DNA of 57,243 bases from Comamonadaceae bacterium (GCA_947446885.1 CANFHZ010000004.1:1-57243); one strand, 5' to 3'. Counted from the stretch's first letter, positions 34,579 to 42,198 are shown. Numbers and translations are program-made. The notes: generated by a model from the sequence alone, not told the origin.

Positions 34579-35058
34579 CTAGTACAAAGCTTGCATATAG
34601 ATTCGGTACACGTAGCCGTTGCGCAGGCCCCGTGTAGGATGACCTGTGTTGTATTCCGATAGTGCGGCCTGCAGCGCCGAATCACCCGGTCCTTTGACCA
34701 AAGCCCATTTTTCATACGACGCCACGAGCAACTTTTGCATAGCTTGTAAATTCGTACAGGGGTCAAAAGCCTGCTCCAGACTCACGCCAAAGCGCCCCAA
34801 ATTGGCGCTGTTGATCATGGCCAGGCCTACGTCAATGGAACGCACATCAGACATCCTCAGGAGATGGTTTGCTGTCACCAGCGCTTGCTCACGATTTGTG
34901 GGCTGAGGTCGCACGACATAGGGGCCATTCACACCAATAGCGAACGGGTTACCGCCGCTTTCCACCCGGACCAAGCGCATGCCGGTTTCAAGGGACACCA
35001 TGGGCGCGCAAGCGAGCATGAAAGACGTCAAGACCTGGAGCGACAAGCCAGCGCTCAT
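34579..35058 (-). CDS. virB1: VirB1-type lytic transglycosylase
   Basis: 159 residues with a short signal peptide. The SLT catalytic Glu is Glu33 in RVESGGNPFAIGVNG; later motifs are VGLAMINSANLGRFG and ALSEYNTGHPTRG, typical of goose-lysozyme-like VirB1 enzymes. It opens the peptidoglycan for assembly of the VirB apparatus and perhaps of the thin pilus, whose own PilT is missing. It is separated from the other virB genes and overlaps the relaxase stop (ATGA). Confidence 0.85.
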   Translation of the reverse strand: MSAGLSLQVLTSFMLACAPMVSLETGMRLVRVESGGNPFAIGVNGPYVVRPQPTNREQALVTANHLLRMSDVRSIDVGLAMINSANLGRFGVSLEQAFDPCTNLQAMQKLLVASYEKWALVKGPGDSALQAALSEYNTGHPTRGLRNGYVYRIYMQALY

Positions 35059-36087
35059 AGCGCGGGCCTCGGTGCGTTGTGGCCGACTTTCACGCCCAAA
35101 ATATGACCCTGAGCCCGCATGGTTTCAACCAGGTTCAGCGCCAACACCCGATCCGTAGGGTCCGAGGACGTTTGCAATATGTCGGCGACCTCGGTGTAAA
35201 ACCGTACCATACGCGCCTCGTTTTCTTGCGCCCTTTTGGCTGCAAGCGCTTGGGTTTGCGCTGTTTTGTCCCGTTCGGGTATTACGCCTCTGGCGCGCAT
35301 TTCCCGCACGGCCTGGCTTACGCCCTTAGCCCGCTTTAATCGAACTTTTCTGGTCGTAGCGGCAGCCTCGACACCGCGCAGGTTGAGCTGCTTGGCGAAC
35401 TCATTTCGCCACCGCTGCAAGTCAGCTTTGCGCGGATTCATCCGGTGGCCATCCTTGTCCACCATCTTTACCAGTACATGCGTATGGTGGTTATCGGTAT
35501 CGGCGTGGTGCGCCATCACATATTGGTGGCCGCCAAAGCTCTCTTGGATCGCCGCGCGTGCGGCGGCGCTGACGGCCGCACGGCCAACATGAGCCGGCAT
35601 GGAATACACCAACTTGAGGATTTGGCGTGGCGCCTTCTTACGGTCACCCTGGGGAGGGTTCAGCACCAACTCCGGCACCGTAGGGCCTCCAAGGGCCCAG
35701 GACCTGCGCAGCAACTCACGCCCTTGTAGGCCACGGTATACCTGCCCGCGATCATCTTCCAGTTCCAGTGATTCCTCAGCCTTGTGTCGGTAACGGCCAC
35801 TGCGGGAAACATATTCAAGGCTGCGGGCAAAGCCAACCATATCCGGTGTGTGGCCGGTGATTTTTACCATCACTTCCGTGCGCCTACGGACTATGGTCAG
35901 TACATGGTTTCGAACGGCGTTGGCGCGTTCGGATGCAGTGGCCATTGGCTTTGGCCTGAGCAACAATCGAATACCGATCTGTGATGGATGCTTGAGCGCC
36001 TGTTCGTCTCCCCGAAGCGGTTTTTTGCGCTCCTGCCAGATCATGGCAGCCTCGAACTTCGCCAGTTGTTCGTCGGTAGTCAACATG
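35055..36087 (-). CDS. MOBP-type relaxase
   Basis: 343 residues from ATG 36087, placed by AGGAAG seven bases upstream; a GTG at 36110 is possible. The three-histidine metal site is HADTDNHHTH at residues 194-203. Before it lies ITGHTPDMVGFARSLEYVSR, with Tyr92 (or Tyr99) the likely nicking tyrosine, then LEDDRGQVYRGLQGREL. It would nick oriT and pilot the strand into the recipient. It is short, with no primase or helicase domain, and has an about 70-residue N-terminal extension before the usual tyrosine region. The gene overlaps virB1. Confidence 0.85.
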
Positions 36088-36088
36088 C

Positions 36089-36823
36089 CTAGGCTTCCTG
36101 CAATGTCCACCGCCCCTGGGCATGCGAAAGTGCTTTGGCAACCTGCTCGATATGTGCTTCCACACGATCGAGCATCTGCACGGCTTTGGCCCCATACAGC
36201 GCACCCATTGACTTGTCACTTTCAAGTGTGTGGGTGATCTGGCGCAATGCATGGCTGATGTGCACCAATTCCAGATTGTGCTGACCCAAGGCCACGATGT
36301 CTGTAGGCGCCAATACCGGTTCCCGCAGTAAAAATGCACGCGTAATGGCTATCACCAACTTCTGCACAGATTGGTAACGTCCCGCGCGCACTTTTTCTCT
36401 CAACACCGACAACTCGGATGGTCTGAAGCGCAATTCCAAGCGCTCTGTGCTGGACTCATCGAGACCGAGTACAGCTTGCACGCCGGTGCTGGCAACATCC
36501 GCGAAATGGCCAGCAGTTCCAGTGCTTGGGCAAGTCTGCACAAGTAGTTGCTCAATCGCAATTGCCCGCAAGGCTGCCGTTAAGGTTTGGTTTCTCTCTT
36601 TGGCGCAGATCTGCGCACGCCGGTGCTCTTCTTTCGATGCAAAGGTGACGCAGCGCCGCACTCGTTTCTTGGATGGACGCGCAGGCAGAACCTGGCCGGA
36701 CAGAAGCATCGCAAGTGCTTCATCCAAAGCCGCATGAACGGGCCGCCCATTGGCCATGGCGCGTTGCTCAAAGTACGGGTCGAGCAATCCCAGATCAACG
36801 CGCAATGTGGGTTTGGTAGCCAT
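36089..36823 (-). CDS. mobC: MobC-like relaxosome accessory protein
   Basis: 244 residues. Two ribbon-helix-helix-like segments are visible, near 52-88 (RRCVTFASKEEHRRAQICAKE) and 123-160 (ELRFRPSELSVLREKVRAG), the second as in MobC/TraJ-type proteins that bind oriT and load the relaxase. The C-terminal helix HISHALRQITHTLES is typical (HLNQIARHLN-like). First gene of the leftward mobilisation operon; its start lies about 160 bases from the putative nic site. Confidence 0.75.
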   Translation of the reverse strand: MATKPTLRVDLGLLDPYFEQRAMANGRPVHAALDEALAMLLSGQVLPARPSKKRVRRCVTFASKEEHRRAQICAKERNQTLTAALRAIAIEQLLVQTCPSTGTAGHFADVASTGVQAVLGLDESSTERLELRFRPSELSVLREKVRAGRYQSVQKLVIAITRAFLLREPVLAPTDIVALGQHNLELVHISHALRQITHTLESDKSMGALYGAKAVQMLDRVEAHIEQVAKALSHAQGRWTLQEA

Positions 36824-36943
36824 GGAAGCCGTCCGTGTTTGTTATTCGGTAATTTATTGTAATTGTGTTTTATGGCTAATTAATAGATTTATGCAATGCT
36901 GTTTTCTAAACTAACTATTACTGGGACTTTTTATATTTGTAAA

Positions 36944-36990
36944 TTGTCCAATATTGGACAAAAACCGGCGCGAGCCTATCCTGCACTTCT
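36944..36990 (+). other. oriT: Putative origin of transfer (oriT) with nic site
   Basis: A perfect 18-bp palindrome (TTGTCCAATATTGGACAA, 36944-36961) is followed 15 bases later by TATCCTGC at 36977-36984, which matches the MOBP/IncP nic consensus with cleavage between G36983 and C36984 on the + strand. It lies upstream of the mobC-like and relaxase genes in an AT-rich stretch (36824-36960) that also holds their promoter. The palindrome is a likely MobC-type binding site. Polarity predicts that the + strand is transferred with 37 kb onward entering first. Confidence 0.7.
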
Positions 36991-37026
36991 ATAGTGTTGC
37001 GCTCCAAGACGCCTGGGTGGCCTGAT

Positions 37027-37092
37027 ACGACACCATGCGACAAAAAGCGAAAAAAAGCGACAGCAGGCGACAGGATGCGACATGGGGCGACA
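37027..37092 (+). repeat. Six GCGA repeats at exact 10-bp spacing next to oriT
   Basis: GCGA occurs at 37037, 37047, 37057, 37067, 37077 and 37087, each 10 bp apart, with a degenerate ACGA at 37027. Five of the six are followed by CA, giving a unit CANNNNGCGA. Ten-base spacing places every copy on the same face of the helix. Candidates are StbA-type direct repeats, iterons or relaxosome protein sites. Confidence 0.75.
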
Positions 37093-37552
37093 AATCCTTG
37101 CCGCCTGGCACGCAATCAGAGTCTGTCGGAGAGTTTGTCCACAAATCCACAGACCCCAAAGCCGCCCAGGGAATCCCTCAAATTCCCGCAGGCGGGCAGC
37201 GAACACATGCCGATCCGTGTGGGCCTGTGGTCGCTTGCGTGGGATGTGAAGCTTGTGGGCAAGCAGGCGTCCGGGCGGGCAAGCCCGCACCGAGACCGCC
37301 GTAACACCGGTGGCGCGCCAAACCACTGCCTCTGCAGCACCTTTGGCCCTAGGCCAAACTGGAGTCAGAAATAGCGCGCTCGTTCAGAGCGCGCACCACC
37401 GCGAGGTTTGGTGCTGTGCACCAGACGAGCGCCGCCGCGCGAGCGGCCCCGTCCCGCGCCGGTAACGACCAGTCGGGAGACCCGGCGCGGGACCGCCCTA
37501 CCCTGCCCTACGGCCGCAGCCTCTCAAGCAACCACGCGCCTTACAACAAGCT
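37093..37552. other. Non-coding, hairpin-rich start of the leading region
   Basis: This 460-base stretch has no convincing gene but several perfect inverted repeats: GCGGGC/GCCCGC at 37277-37290, TTTGGCC/GGCCAAA at 37342-37358 (three-base loop), GCGCGCTC/GAGCGCGC at 37374-37394 (five-base loop) and the 12-bp pair at 37451-37493. It is the first single-stranded DNA to enter a recipient if the nic site is right, so a single-strand initiation or promoter role is possible. Confidence 0.5.
37451..37493 (-). terminator. 12-bp inverted repeat downstream of the relE-like gene
   Basis: GTCCCGCGCCGG (37451-37462) and CCGGCGCGGGAC (37482-37493) pair perfectly around a 19-base loop. It lies about 60 bases beyond the toxin stop. 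There is no U-run, so termination is uncertain. The loop and one arm recur downstream of the second toxin-antitoxin pair (38086-38118). Confidence 0.45.
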
Positions 37553-37819
37553 CTAGCGGTACACCGCACGCCGGTTGCCAACCTGAACCACCAGCACACG
37601 CAAAAGGCCATCTTGGATATCGCAGATCACCCTGCAATCTCCCACCCGGTAACGCCAGAGGCCACCCAATGGGCCCACCAAAGCCTTGCCAGTGCTGCGG
37701 GGATTCTCCAGCCCGGCAATGCGCGCATCCATGAAATCCAAGATGCGCCGCGCCGTCTGTTTGTCGAGCTTGCGCAATTGCCCTTTGACCGTATCGGCGT
37801 AATCAATCGTCCAGGCCAA
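37553..37819 (-). CDS. relE: RelE/ParE-family toxin
   Basis: 88 residues from a TTG start at 37819, preceded by AGGAGAG; no ATG is available and MAWTIDYADTVKGQLRKLDK is typical of RelE toxins. The C-terminal core GLWRYRVGDCRVICDI and VVQVGNRRAVYR carries the basic residues of the mRNA-interferase fold. It overlaps the antitoxin gene by 17 bases. The pair would kill plasmid-free cells. Confidence 0.9.
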   Translation of the reverse strand: MAWTIDYADTVKGQLRKLDKQTARRILDFMDARIAGLENPRSTGKALVGPLGGLWRYRVGDCRVICDIQDGLLRVLVVQVGNRRAVYR

Positions 37820-38030
37820 GGTCTCTCCTCAGCTCTGCAGCAGAGTGCACTGGCTCCTGCCCACTGCGCACCCGTTGCAACACGTCAACCGCCAGGTAGT
37901 AATCCTCCATCTCTTCAATCCCCTGCTCAATAATTTGGCGCAGGTAATAAGCTTTCGTGCGCCCTGTGTGGGACGCCAAATAATCAAGACGTTGTTCAGT
38001 TTCTGGAGCGAGTCGGACTGAGGTAGCCAT
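37803..38030 (-). CDS. relB: RelB/DinJ-like ribbon-helix-helix antitoxin
   Basis: 75 residues. The N-terminus TSVRLAPETEQRLDYLASHTGRT is a ribbon-helix-helix DNA-binding motif; the C-terminal part (EMEDYYLAVDVLQRVRSG) would wrap the toxin. It comes before the toxin, the usual order for relBE. A palindrome just upstream (38049-38060) is the likely self-regulation operator. Confidence 0.9.
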   Translation of the reverse strand: MATSVRLAPETEQRLDYLASHTGRTKAYYLRQIIEQGIEEMEDYYLAVDVLQRVRSGQEPVHSAAELRRDLGLDD

Positions 38031-38048
38031 GCTGTGCGGCCTCCATTA

Positions 38049-38060
38049 AATACATGTATT
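38049..38060. promoter_or_regulatory. Candidate operator of the relBE-like pair
   Basis: AATACATGTATT is a perfect 12-bp palindrome 19 bases upstream of the antitoxin start. Ribbon-helix-helix antitoxins bind such short palindromes to repress their own operon. Confidence 0.5.
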
Positions 38061-38085
38061 CACTGTATCACACCGATTCCCCCGT

Positions 38086-38118
38086 ACCGCGCCGGTAACG
38101 ACCCGGTGGGAGACCGGC
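38086..38118 (-). repeat. Second copy of the post-toxin-antitoxin repeat
   Basis: CGCGCCGGTAACGACC followed by GGGAGACC recurs here and at 37456-37481. In this copy the outer stem has decayed to CCGG/CCGG. It lies about 45 bases downstream of the higA-like gene, the same relative place as the first copy after relE. Confidence 0.5.
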
Positions 38119-38162
38119 AGCAGGACGCCGCCCGCACCGCCTACCACCTAGCGAACGTCAGC

Positions 38163-38498
38163 TCAGGCCGTGGCCAGCATGAGATGCCCTGTTTCCGCTC
38201 TGGCAGGACGTACCTTGATTTCAATGTCATAACCCAGCCGTGTGAGGCAGTCCATCAGCTTGCGCTCGGAAAGATTGGTGAAGTCGCCGCGCATCATGTC
38301 GGACACTTTGGGCTGGGTAATGCCCATGCGCTTCGCAGCGGCTTGCTGCGTCAAGCCCAGGATACGCATGGCTTTCCTGATTTCAATGACCAAGCCCGTT
38401 TTGATCGCGAGCTTTTCGGCATCGGCCAGCCCAAGATCGGCAAACACGTTGCCAGAACCACGATGCACTTCAACGTTTTCAACCAGTCGGGTTTTCAT
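38163..38498 (-). CDS. higA: XRE-family antitoxin (HigA-like)
   Basis: 111 residues. A helix-turn-helix of XRE type is clear at about 42-75 (RILGLTQQAAAKRMGITQPKVSDMMRG), followed by LSERKLMDCLTRLGYDIEI, typical of HigA-like antitoxins of 'phage-derived Gp49-like' toxins. ATG 38498 overlaps the toxin stop (ATGA). Toxin-first order fits higBA operons. Confidence 0.9.
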   Translation of the reverse strand: MKTRLVENVEVHRGSGNVFADLGLADAEKLAIKTGLVIEIRKAMRILGLTQQAAAKRMGITQPKVSDMMRGDFTNLSERKLMDCLTRLGYDIEIKVRPARAETGHLMLATA

Positions 38499-38857
38499 GT
38501 CCGCAACTCCTTTACATACGCTTCGGCAATTTTCAGCCTGGCGTGGATGATGTCCATGTCTTCCTTGGGCGTGGCAATCCCGCGTTTGCTTTTCTTCTGG
38601 AAGCAGTGCAGAACAAACACCGCCGCAGCAAACTTGACGGTGTACACGGCGCGGTAGGTTCCGCCCGCATCGTCTTCCACCACTTCAAGCACACCGGCCC
38701 CACCAAACCCTTTGAGGACTTTGGCGGCGTCATGCTTGTCGCCCGCCTGGGCAAGCGACAACGCAAAGCCGAATAGTCGCCGTACGTCAGCCGGCAAAGC
38801 CATCAAGTCTTTGTAGCTGCTGCCTACCCATTCCAGCGGTTTTCCGTTTGTGTGCAT
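38495..38857 (-). CDS. higB: HigB/Gp49-like toxin
   Basis: 120 residues from ATG 38857 (an ATG at 38872 lies inside the promoter and is less likely). The family pattern is VGSSYKDLMALPADVRRLFG, then VLEVVEDDAGGTYRAVYTVKF and FVLHCFQKKSKRGIATPKED. It is a RelE-superfamily ribonuclease toxin. The operator-like repeat directly upstream suggests autoregulation by the antitoxin. Confidence 0.88.
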   Translation of the reverse strand: MHTNGKPLEWVGSSYKDLMALPADVRRLFGFALSLAQAGDKHDAAKVLKGFGGAGVLEVVEDDAGGTYRAVYTVKFAAAVFVLHCFQKKSKRGIATPKEDMDIIHARLKIAEAYVKELRT

Positions 38858-38864
38858 GGAGAGA

Positions 38865-38884
38865 ATATACATGAAATAGTATAT
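38865..38884 (-). promoter_or_regulatory. Promoter/operator of the higBA-like pair
   Basis: ATATAC (38865-38870) and GTATAT (38879-38884) form an inverted repeat with an eight-base spacer just ahead of the toxin start. Read leftward it contains TATACT, a good -10 match. A repressor bound here would block the promoter. Confidence 0.45.
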
Positions 38885-38922
38885 CAAGCCATTCGCTGAA
38901 CGGCACCGCGTCTGGCCATCCG

Positions 38923-39354
38923 TTAATCCGCATCTCCTGCGCTGAACTCCGCAAGCCAGGCACGGTTTTCCTCATTCCAAGCGTCCTGGCCAGCGCCGTG
39001 CCCTGGGACTGGCGCATCACTCGCGTGGCCTGCGCCACCAGGGCTGCCCAGAAACTGGACGTCATAGGCCATGAAGTTGATGCCGAATTTGCCGTCCTTG
39101 CGCCAGCTCTCCAGTTGGCCATTGACAAAGACGGGGCGGCCCTTTTTGAGGTGCTTGAAACACAGATCGGCGAGTTTGAATTTGGTAGTAATCCGAAAGA
39201 AGTCAACGTGCGCGATGAATTGGCCCTCGCTGTTTTTGCGCCGTGCATTCACGGCCACGGGAAAGGTGCATACGGGCGAGCCGGCCGGGGTGTAGCGCAG
39301 TTCAGGCTCAGCAGCCAGGTTGCCCATGAGGGTGAAAGAGTTGAAGGTCGCCAT
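38923..39354 (-). CDS. ssb: Single-stranded DNA-binding protein
   Basis: 143 residues from ATG 39354; the open frame continues upstream but similarity starts at MATFNSFTLMGNLAAEPELRY. OB-fold motifs include GSPVCTFPVAVNAR, HVDFFRITTKFK and KGRPVFVNGQLESWRKDGK. The C-terminus ends LAEFSAGDAD and lacks the usual acidic DDDIPF-type tip. It coats incoming or lagging single strands and is a classic leading-region gene. Confidence 0.92.
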   Translation of the reverse strand: MATFNSFTLMGNLAAEPELRYTPAGSPVCTFPVAVNARRKNSEGQFIAHVDFFRITTKFKLADLCFKHLKKGRPVFVNGQLESWRKDGKFGINFMAYDVQFLGSPGGAGHASDAPVPGHGAGQDAWNEENRAWLAEFSAGDAD

Positions 39355-39388
39355 AAAGAGTCCTTGGGTGTTATCGGTGGGTTTTGTT

Positions 39389-39781
39389 TCAGTGGTGGCT
39401 CTTGCGCACAGGGCTGCGCAAGACCCGTTCAGCAGCGGCCAGTGCCTCGGCCGCATCGGGCCGGGTGGCGTGGTCGCGGTTCTCGGGGGTGTCGAAGGCT
39501 GCGCACAGCAAGCGCAGCGCAGCGCGCGCCTGCAGCAGCTCGTCAGTGACCGATACGCGGCCCTGCCACAAAGCTGCAGCCGACGGGCTAGGCGGCGACG
39601 TGCGCAGGGTCTGCAGGCTGTCGCTGCGCATGTGGCGGTACTCCATGAGCGCCTGCGCAGTCGATATGCGCCAGGCCTTGCGCTGGCGAAACCAGATCGC
39701 AGCCTCGGCTCCATCGGTGGCCAGGCGCTGGCGCAGAACCTGCGCCACAAAATAGTTCTCTTGGGTGGACTTGTTGGGCAT
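39389..39781 (-). CDS. Unrecognised leading-region protein
   Basis: 130 residues from ATG 39781. Soluble, helical and Arg/Ala-rich (NYFVAQVLRQRLATDGAEAAIWFRQRKAWRIS, then ELLQARAALRLLCAAFDTPENRDHATRP). No membrane segment, signal or known motif. It lies directly upstream of ssb in the same orientation, in a region where conjugative plasmids often carry anti-defence or SOS-inhibitor genes. Confidence 0.6.
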   Translation of the reverse strand: MPNKSTQENYFVAQVLRQRLATDGAEAAIWFRQRKAWRISTAQALMEYRHMRSDSLQTLRTSPPSPSAAALWQGRVSVTDELLQARAALRLLCAAFDTPENRDHATRPDAAEALAAAERVLRSPVRKSHH

Positions 39782-39794
39782 GGTCGGCCTCTCC

Positions 39795-40148
39795 CTATAA
39801 GCACAGGTACTTGAACGCACTGGCAAAAAATTCGCCGACCCGCTGGCCATCACGCCATACGCTGTAGACCGCATCCAAACGGTCTTGCATGGCATTGAAT
39901 TGGAACTTGAAAAAAGGCACGGCAACGGTTTGCGGAGCATGGCCTGGCATGCACAGCAAGCCGGTTTTACATAAACGCGCATGGGATGCGCGCTGGATAT
40001 GGCCGTGGTCAAAGCGTTCGAGCGCGCCATCGAAACAGGTGCGGGCAGTGACCCGGCTGGGGAGCGCGCGAGCGGGTTGAGGTATCAGGGCGGCGTCTGA
40101 CTGGGGGGAGTTGGCACGCGGTGCGTGCGCAGGGTGTGCGGTATGCAT
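39795..40148 (-). CDS. Unrecognised leading-region protein
   Basis: 117 residues from ATG 40148. The N-terminal half is Ala/Pro/His-rich and probably disordered; the C-terminal half has GALERFDHGHIQRASHARLC and VYSVWRDGQRVGEFFASAFKYL, which look folded. Three cysteines and several histidines might bind metal. It ends 13 bases before the next gene, so the two are probably co-translated. Confidence 0.5.
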   Translation of the reverse strand: MHTAHPAHAPRANSPQSDAALIPQPARALPSRVTARTCFDGALERFDHGHIQRASHARLCKTGLLCMPGHAPQTVAVPFFKFQFNAMQDRLDAVYSVWRDGQRVGEFFASAFKYLCL

Positions 40149-40240
40149 GGTCGTGGGTCCTGAAGGGTGTGGGTGGGTGCGCGGGTAGGCAGATCGACCC
40201 GCACACCCGGTTTTTGGTGTGCGGGGGACTTGGCTTGTGC

Positions 40241-41062
40241 CTAGGCTTTGAGGCGGCGCATCTCCTCGGCCAGCAGCCACAGTGCGCGGTTGAGCTTGAC
40301 GTTTTGGTCAATTCCCTGGACTTCGCGGGTGCGGGTGCGTTTGCCGGTAGCGCTGCGCGCGTTCAGGCCGCCACGGATCATGTTTTCTTGGACGCGGTTA
40401 AAAGTCGTCCACAGATCGCCTTTGGCATCATCCAAGCGCCGGGGTGCCAGGATTTGGGCCTCGGTCACCGGAGCGGGCGCCTGCGCGGTGTCGTACTTCA
40501 ACGCCAGGGCGGCATGGGCGAAAGCGTTTTGCTCGCCTGCGTTCAGCGTGAGGGCCTGCATGCCATCGCGGCTGCGGTCGACCGCTTGGAAGTCCGCCAA
40601 AACCCGGAATGCACCTTCGATCACGTTGTCGATCACATCCCCCGAATGGCGCAGGCGAATATCGTTCACGGTGTCACCGAAGACCATGCCATTGGCGCAC
40701 ACAAAGCGAAACACCCCGGCCATCATTTGGTAGGCGCTGCTGCCATCGTGGCTATTGAGCAAAACAATCTCGTTGGCCTCTTTGGCCTCGATTTGGCTGG
40801 CATGGCGCAGGCGCAGCATGTGCTTGGTGTGCGCGGTTTTGTCCTGGTCGCGCACACGGGTTTGGCAGGCCATGAATGGCTGAAAACCTTGCTGGCGCAG
40901 GGCGGTGAGCACCTCACTGGTGGGGATATAGGCATAGCGCTGGGAGCGGCTGGCGTGGGCCTCCTGGGCAAAGATAGAGGGCGCAGCGGCGCGGATGTGG
41001 TCATCAGACAGGGGGGCGTGGGAGCGCACGGCGATGGGTGCGCGGAATCTGCTGGCGAGCAT
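40241..41062 (-). CDS. DUF932 family protein
   Basis: 273 residues. The sequence matches DUF932 plasmid/phage proteins: RYAYIPTSEVLTALRQQGFQPFMACQTRVRD, MLRLRHASQIEAKEANEIVLLNSHDGSSAYQM-type core, and VCANGMVFGDTVNDIRLRH. Biochemical role unknown. DUF932 genes recur in leading regions of conjugative plasmids, including F-like ones, and are suspected to help establishment in the recipient. Confidence 0.85.
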   Translation of the reverse strand: MLASRFRAPIAVRSHAPLSDDHIRAAAPSIFAQEAHASRSQRYAYIPTSEVLTALRQQGFQPFMACQTRVRDQDKTAHTKHMLRLRHASQIEAKEANEIVLLNSHDGSSAYQMMAGVFRFVCANGMVFGDTVNDIRLRHSGDVIDNVIEGAFRVLADFQAVDRSRDGMQALTLNAGEQNAFAHAALALKYDTAQAPAPVTEAQILAPRRLDDAKGDLWTTFNRVQENMIRGGLNARSATGKRTRTREVQGIDQNVKLNRALWLLAEEMRRLKA

Positions 41063-41086
41063 GGGAATTTCTCCAAAAAATAAGGG

Positions 41087-41281
41087 TTAAGAATCAAGGG
41101 CTGGGGTTGCGGCGGTTTGCTGCAAGAGCCACAGCGCAGCGACTGCGGGGCCGCTGGTATCGGTGCTTTGCTGGGTGCGTTGGACGTGCGCGAAGAATTC
41201 GGCGTCCGTGATGGTTTCACCGTCTGCCAATGGCACGCCCGGCCTTGCGCTGGTGTCCTGGTCTGCGGTGCTGGTGTACAT
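41087..41281 (-). CDS. Small unrecognised protein directly behind repeat leader A
   Basis: 64 residues from ATG 41281 with a GGAGGGA site. Soluble and acidic, rich in Thr and Ala (GETITDAEFFAHVQRTQQSTD, VAALWLLQQTAATPALDS). It is the first gene after the long structured leader at 41321-41840 and precedes the DUF932 gene by 24 bases, so it heads that transcription unit. Confidence 0.6.
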   Translation of the reverse strand: MYTSTADQDTSARPGVPLADGETITDAEFFAHVQRTQQSTDTSGPAVAALWLLQQTAATPALDS

Positions 41282-41320
41282 AAAAATCCCTCCTGCGGTG
41301 TGGTTCTCGGTCCTGAATCC

Positions 41321-41840
41321 AGGTTGACCGGATTCCAAGATTCCGAGCCCATCCACTTGTCTGGTGGTGAGCTGCGTGGCCTTGGAAGCCTGTCGCCGTT
41401 TTTCCTGAGTTCGTCGCCGGTGAACGGTCTGCAGCGTGTGGACGTACAGCAAGGGAGCGTGGAATAAATGGAGGGGACCCGCACAGCGGGGAGCGGGCCG
41501 TTTATGCCGCGAAAGCCCTTGAAGGCTCCACCCCGTGCGCCAGAGCGCACACGCCTGGGGGTGGGAATGCCGGTGAACGCCCGCACGCTGCAAAAGTCAC
41601 CGACCAAGCGACGAACACAGGCAAAACGGGAGCAAGACGGGCTTTACGCAAGGACCGGCTGCGAACCACCAGGCCGCGCGGCGAGCGCCCGCCAGCGGCC
41701 ACAGGCCGCTCTGGCTCAAGGCAAGCGCAGCGCGCAGGCGTCAGGGATCGATAGCCCGCAGGGGCGAGACGGAACGGACCAGGCCGGGCCGGCTCGATGC
41801 GCAGCACCAGAGCCCGACCCCCTGCAGGGGGTGACGCACG
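41321..41840 (-). repeat. Structured leader repeat A
   Basis: About 520 bases repeated at 45601-46130 with high identity, plus a short third copy at 42864-42925. It lies upstream (leftward sense) of the small gene and DUF932. Perfect hairpins include GTGCGC/GCGCAC (41535-41550), AGCGGCC/GGCCGCT (41694-41710), a seven-pair stem with one bulge (41475-41499) and the 14-bp palindrome at 41818-41831. No consistent reading frame is conserved between copies. Confidence 0.8.
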
Positions 41841-41940
41841 AAGAACGGCAGAACCCGACACAAAACACGGCGGGAAGGAACAGAAACTGCCATGGACACG
41901 ACACCACACACAGGCGCCAAAACAACATGCGTTGAAGACA

Positions 41941-42198
41941 ATGAAAGGCTTCGCAAACCCCACGCATTCCATGCAAGCGGAGAAAGTCCCCAGTACCATG
42001 ACACCCAGTCTCACCACCTTCTTGACAGACGATGGCGTCAAAATCACGCCCAAGCACATTCAAGTTCAGTACGTGAAATCACTACCCCAAGACCAACACC
42101 AAAGCGATACGGATATGCATTTCAACAATGGGGACGTCGTCCATGTGCCAGCCGAGCACGACGACGTGGTGGAAATGCTGCGCACGTTCCTCGATTAG
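41941..42198 (+). CDS. Small hypothetical protein, opposite strand to its neighbours
   Basis: 85 residues from ATG 41941; ATG 41998 (MTPSLTTFLTDDG) may be the true start, as the more protein-like part begins there (VKITPKHIQVQYV, FNNGDVVHVPAEHDDVVEMLRTFL). The alternating beta and final helix vaguely resemble FlbD-like small proteins. A hairpin-plus-T-run terminator on the + strand (42344-42376) supports expression. No family assigned. Confidence 0.45.
   Translation: MKGFANPTHSMQAEKVPSTMTPSLTTFLTDDGVKITPKHIQVQYVKSLPQDQHQSDTDMHFNNGDVVHVPAEHDDVVEMLRTFLD

Noticed and set aside
37027-37092. CRISPR-like array
   Set aside because: The repeat core is four to six bases with four-base spacers; far too short, and no cas genes are present.
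38923-39804. Longer version of the ssb frame starting near 39804
   Set aside because: The added N-terminal part is Arg/Ala-rich and unlike any SSB; it is a shadow of the 130-residue gene in another frame. The OB-fold starts at ATG 39354.
41321-41640. Protein-coding reading of the leader repeats (frames sharing peptides such as GAFKGFRGI)
   Set aside because: Copies share peptide only where the DNA is shared; frames break at the variable hairpins and no ribosome sites are conserved, so the repeats look non-coding.
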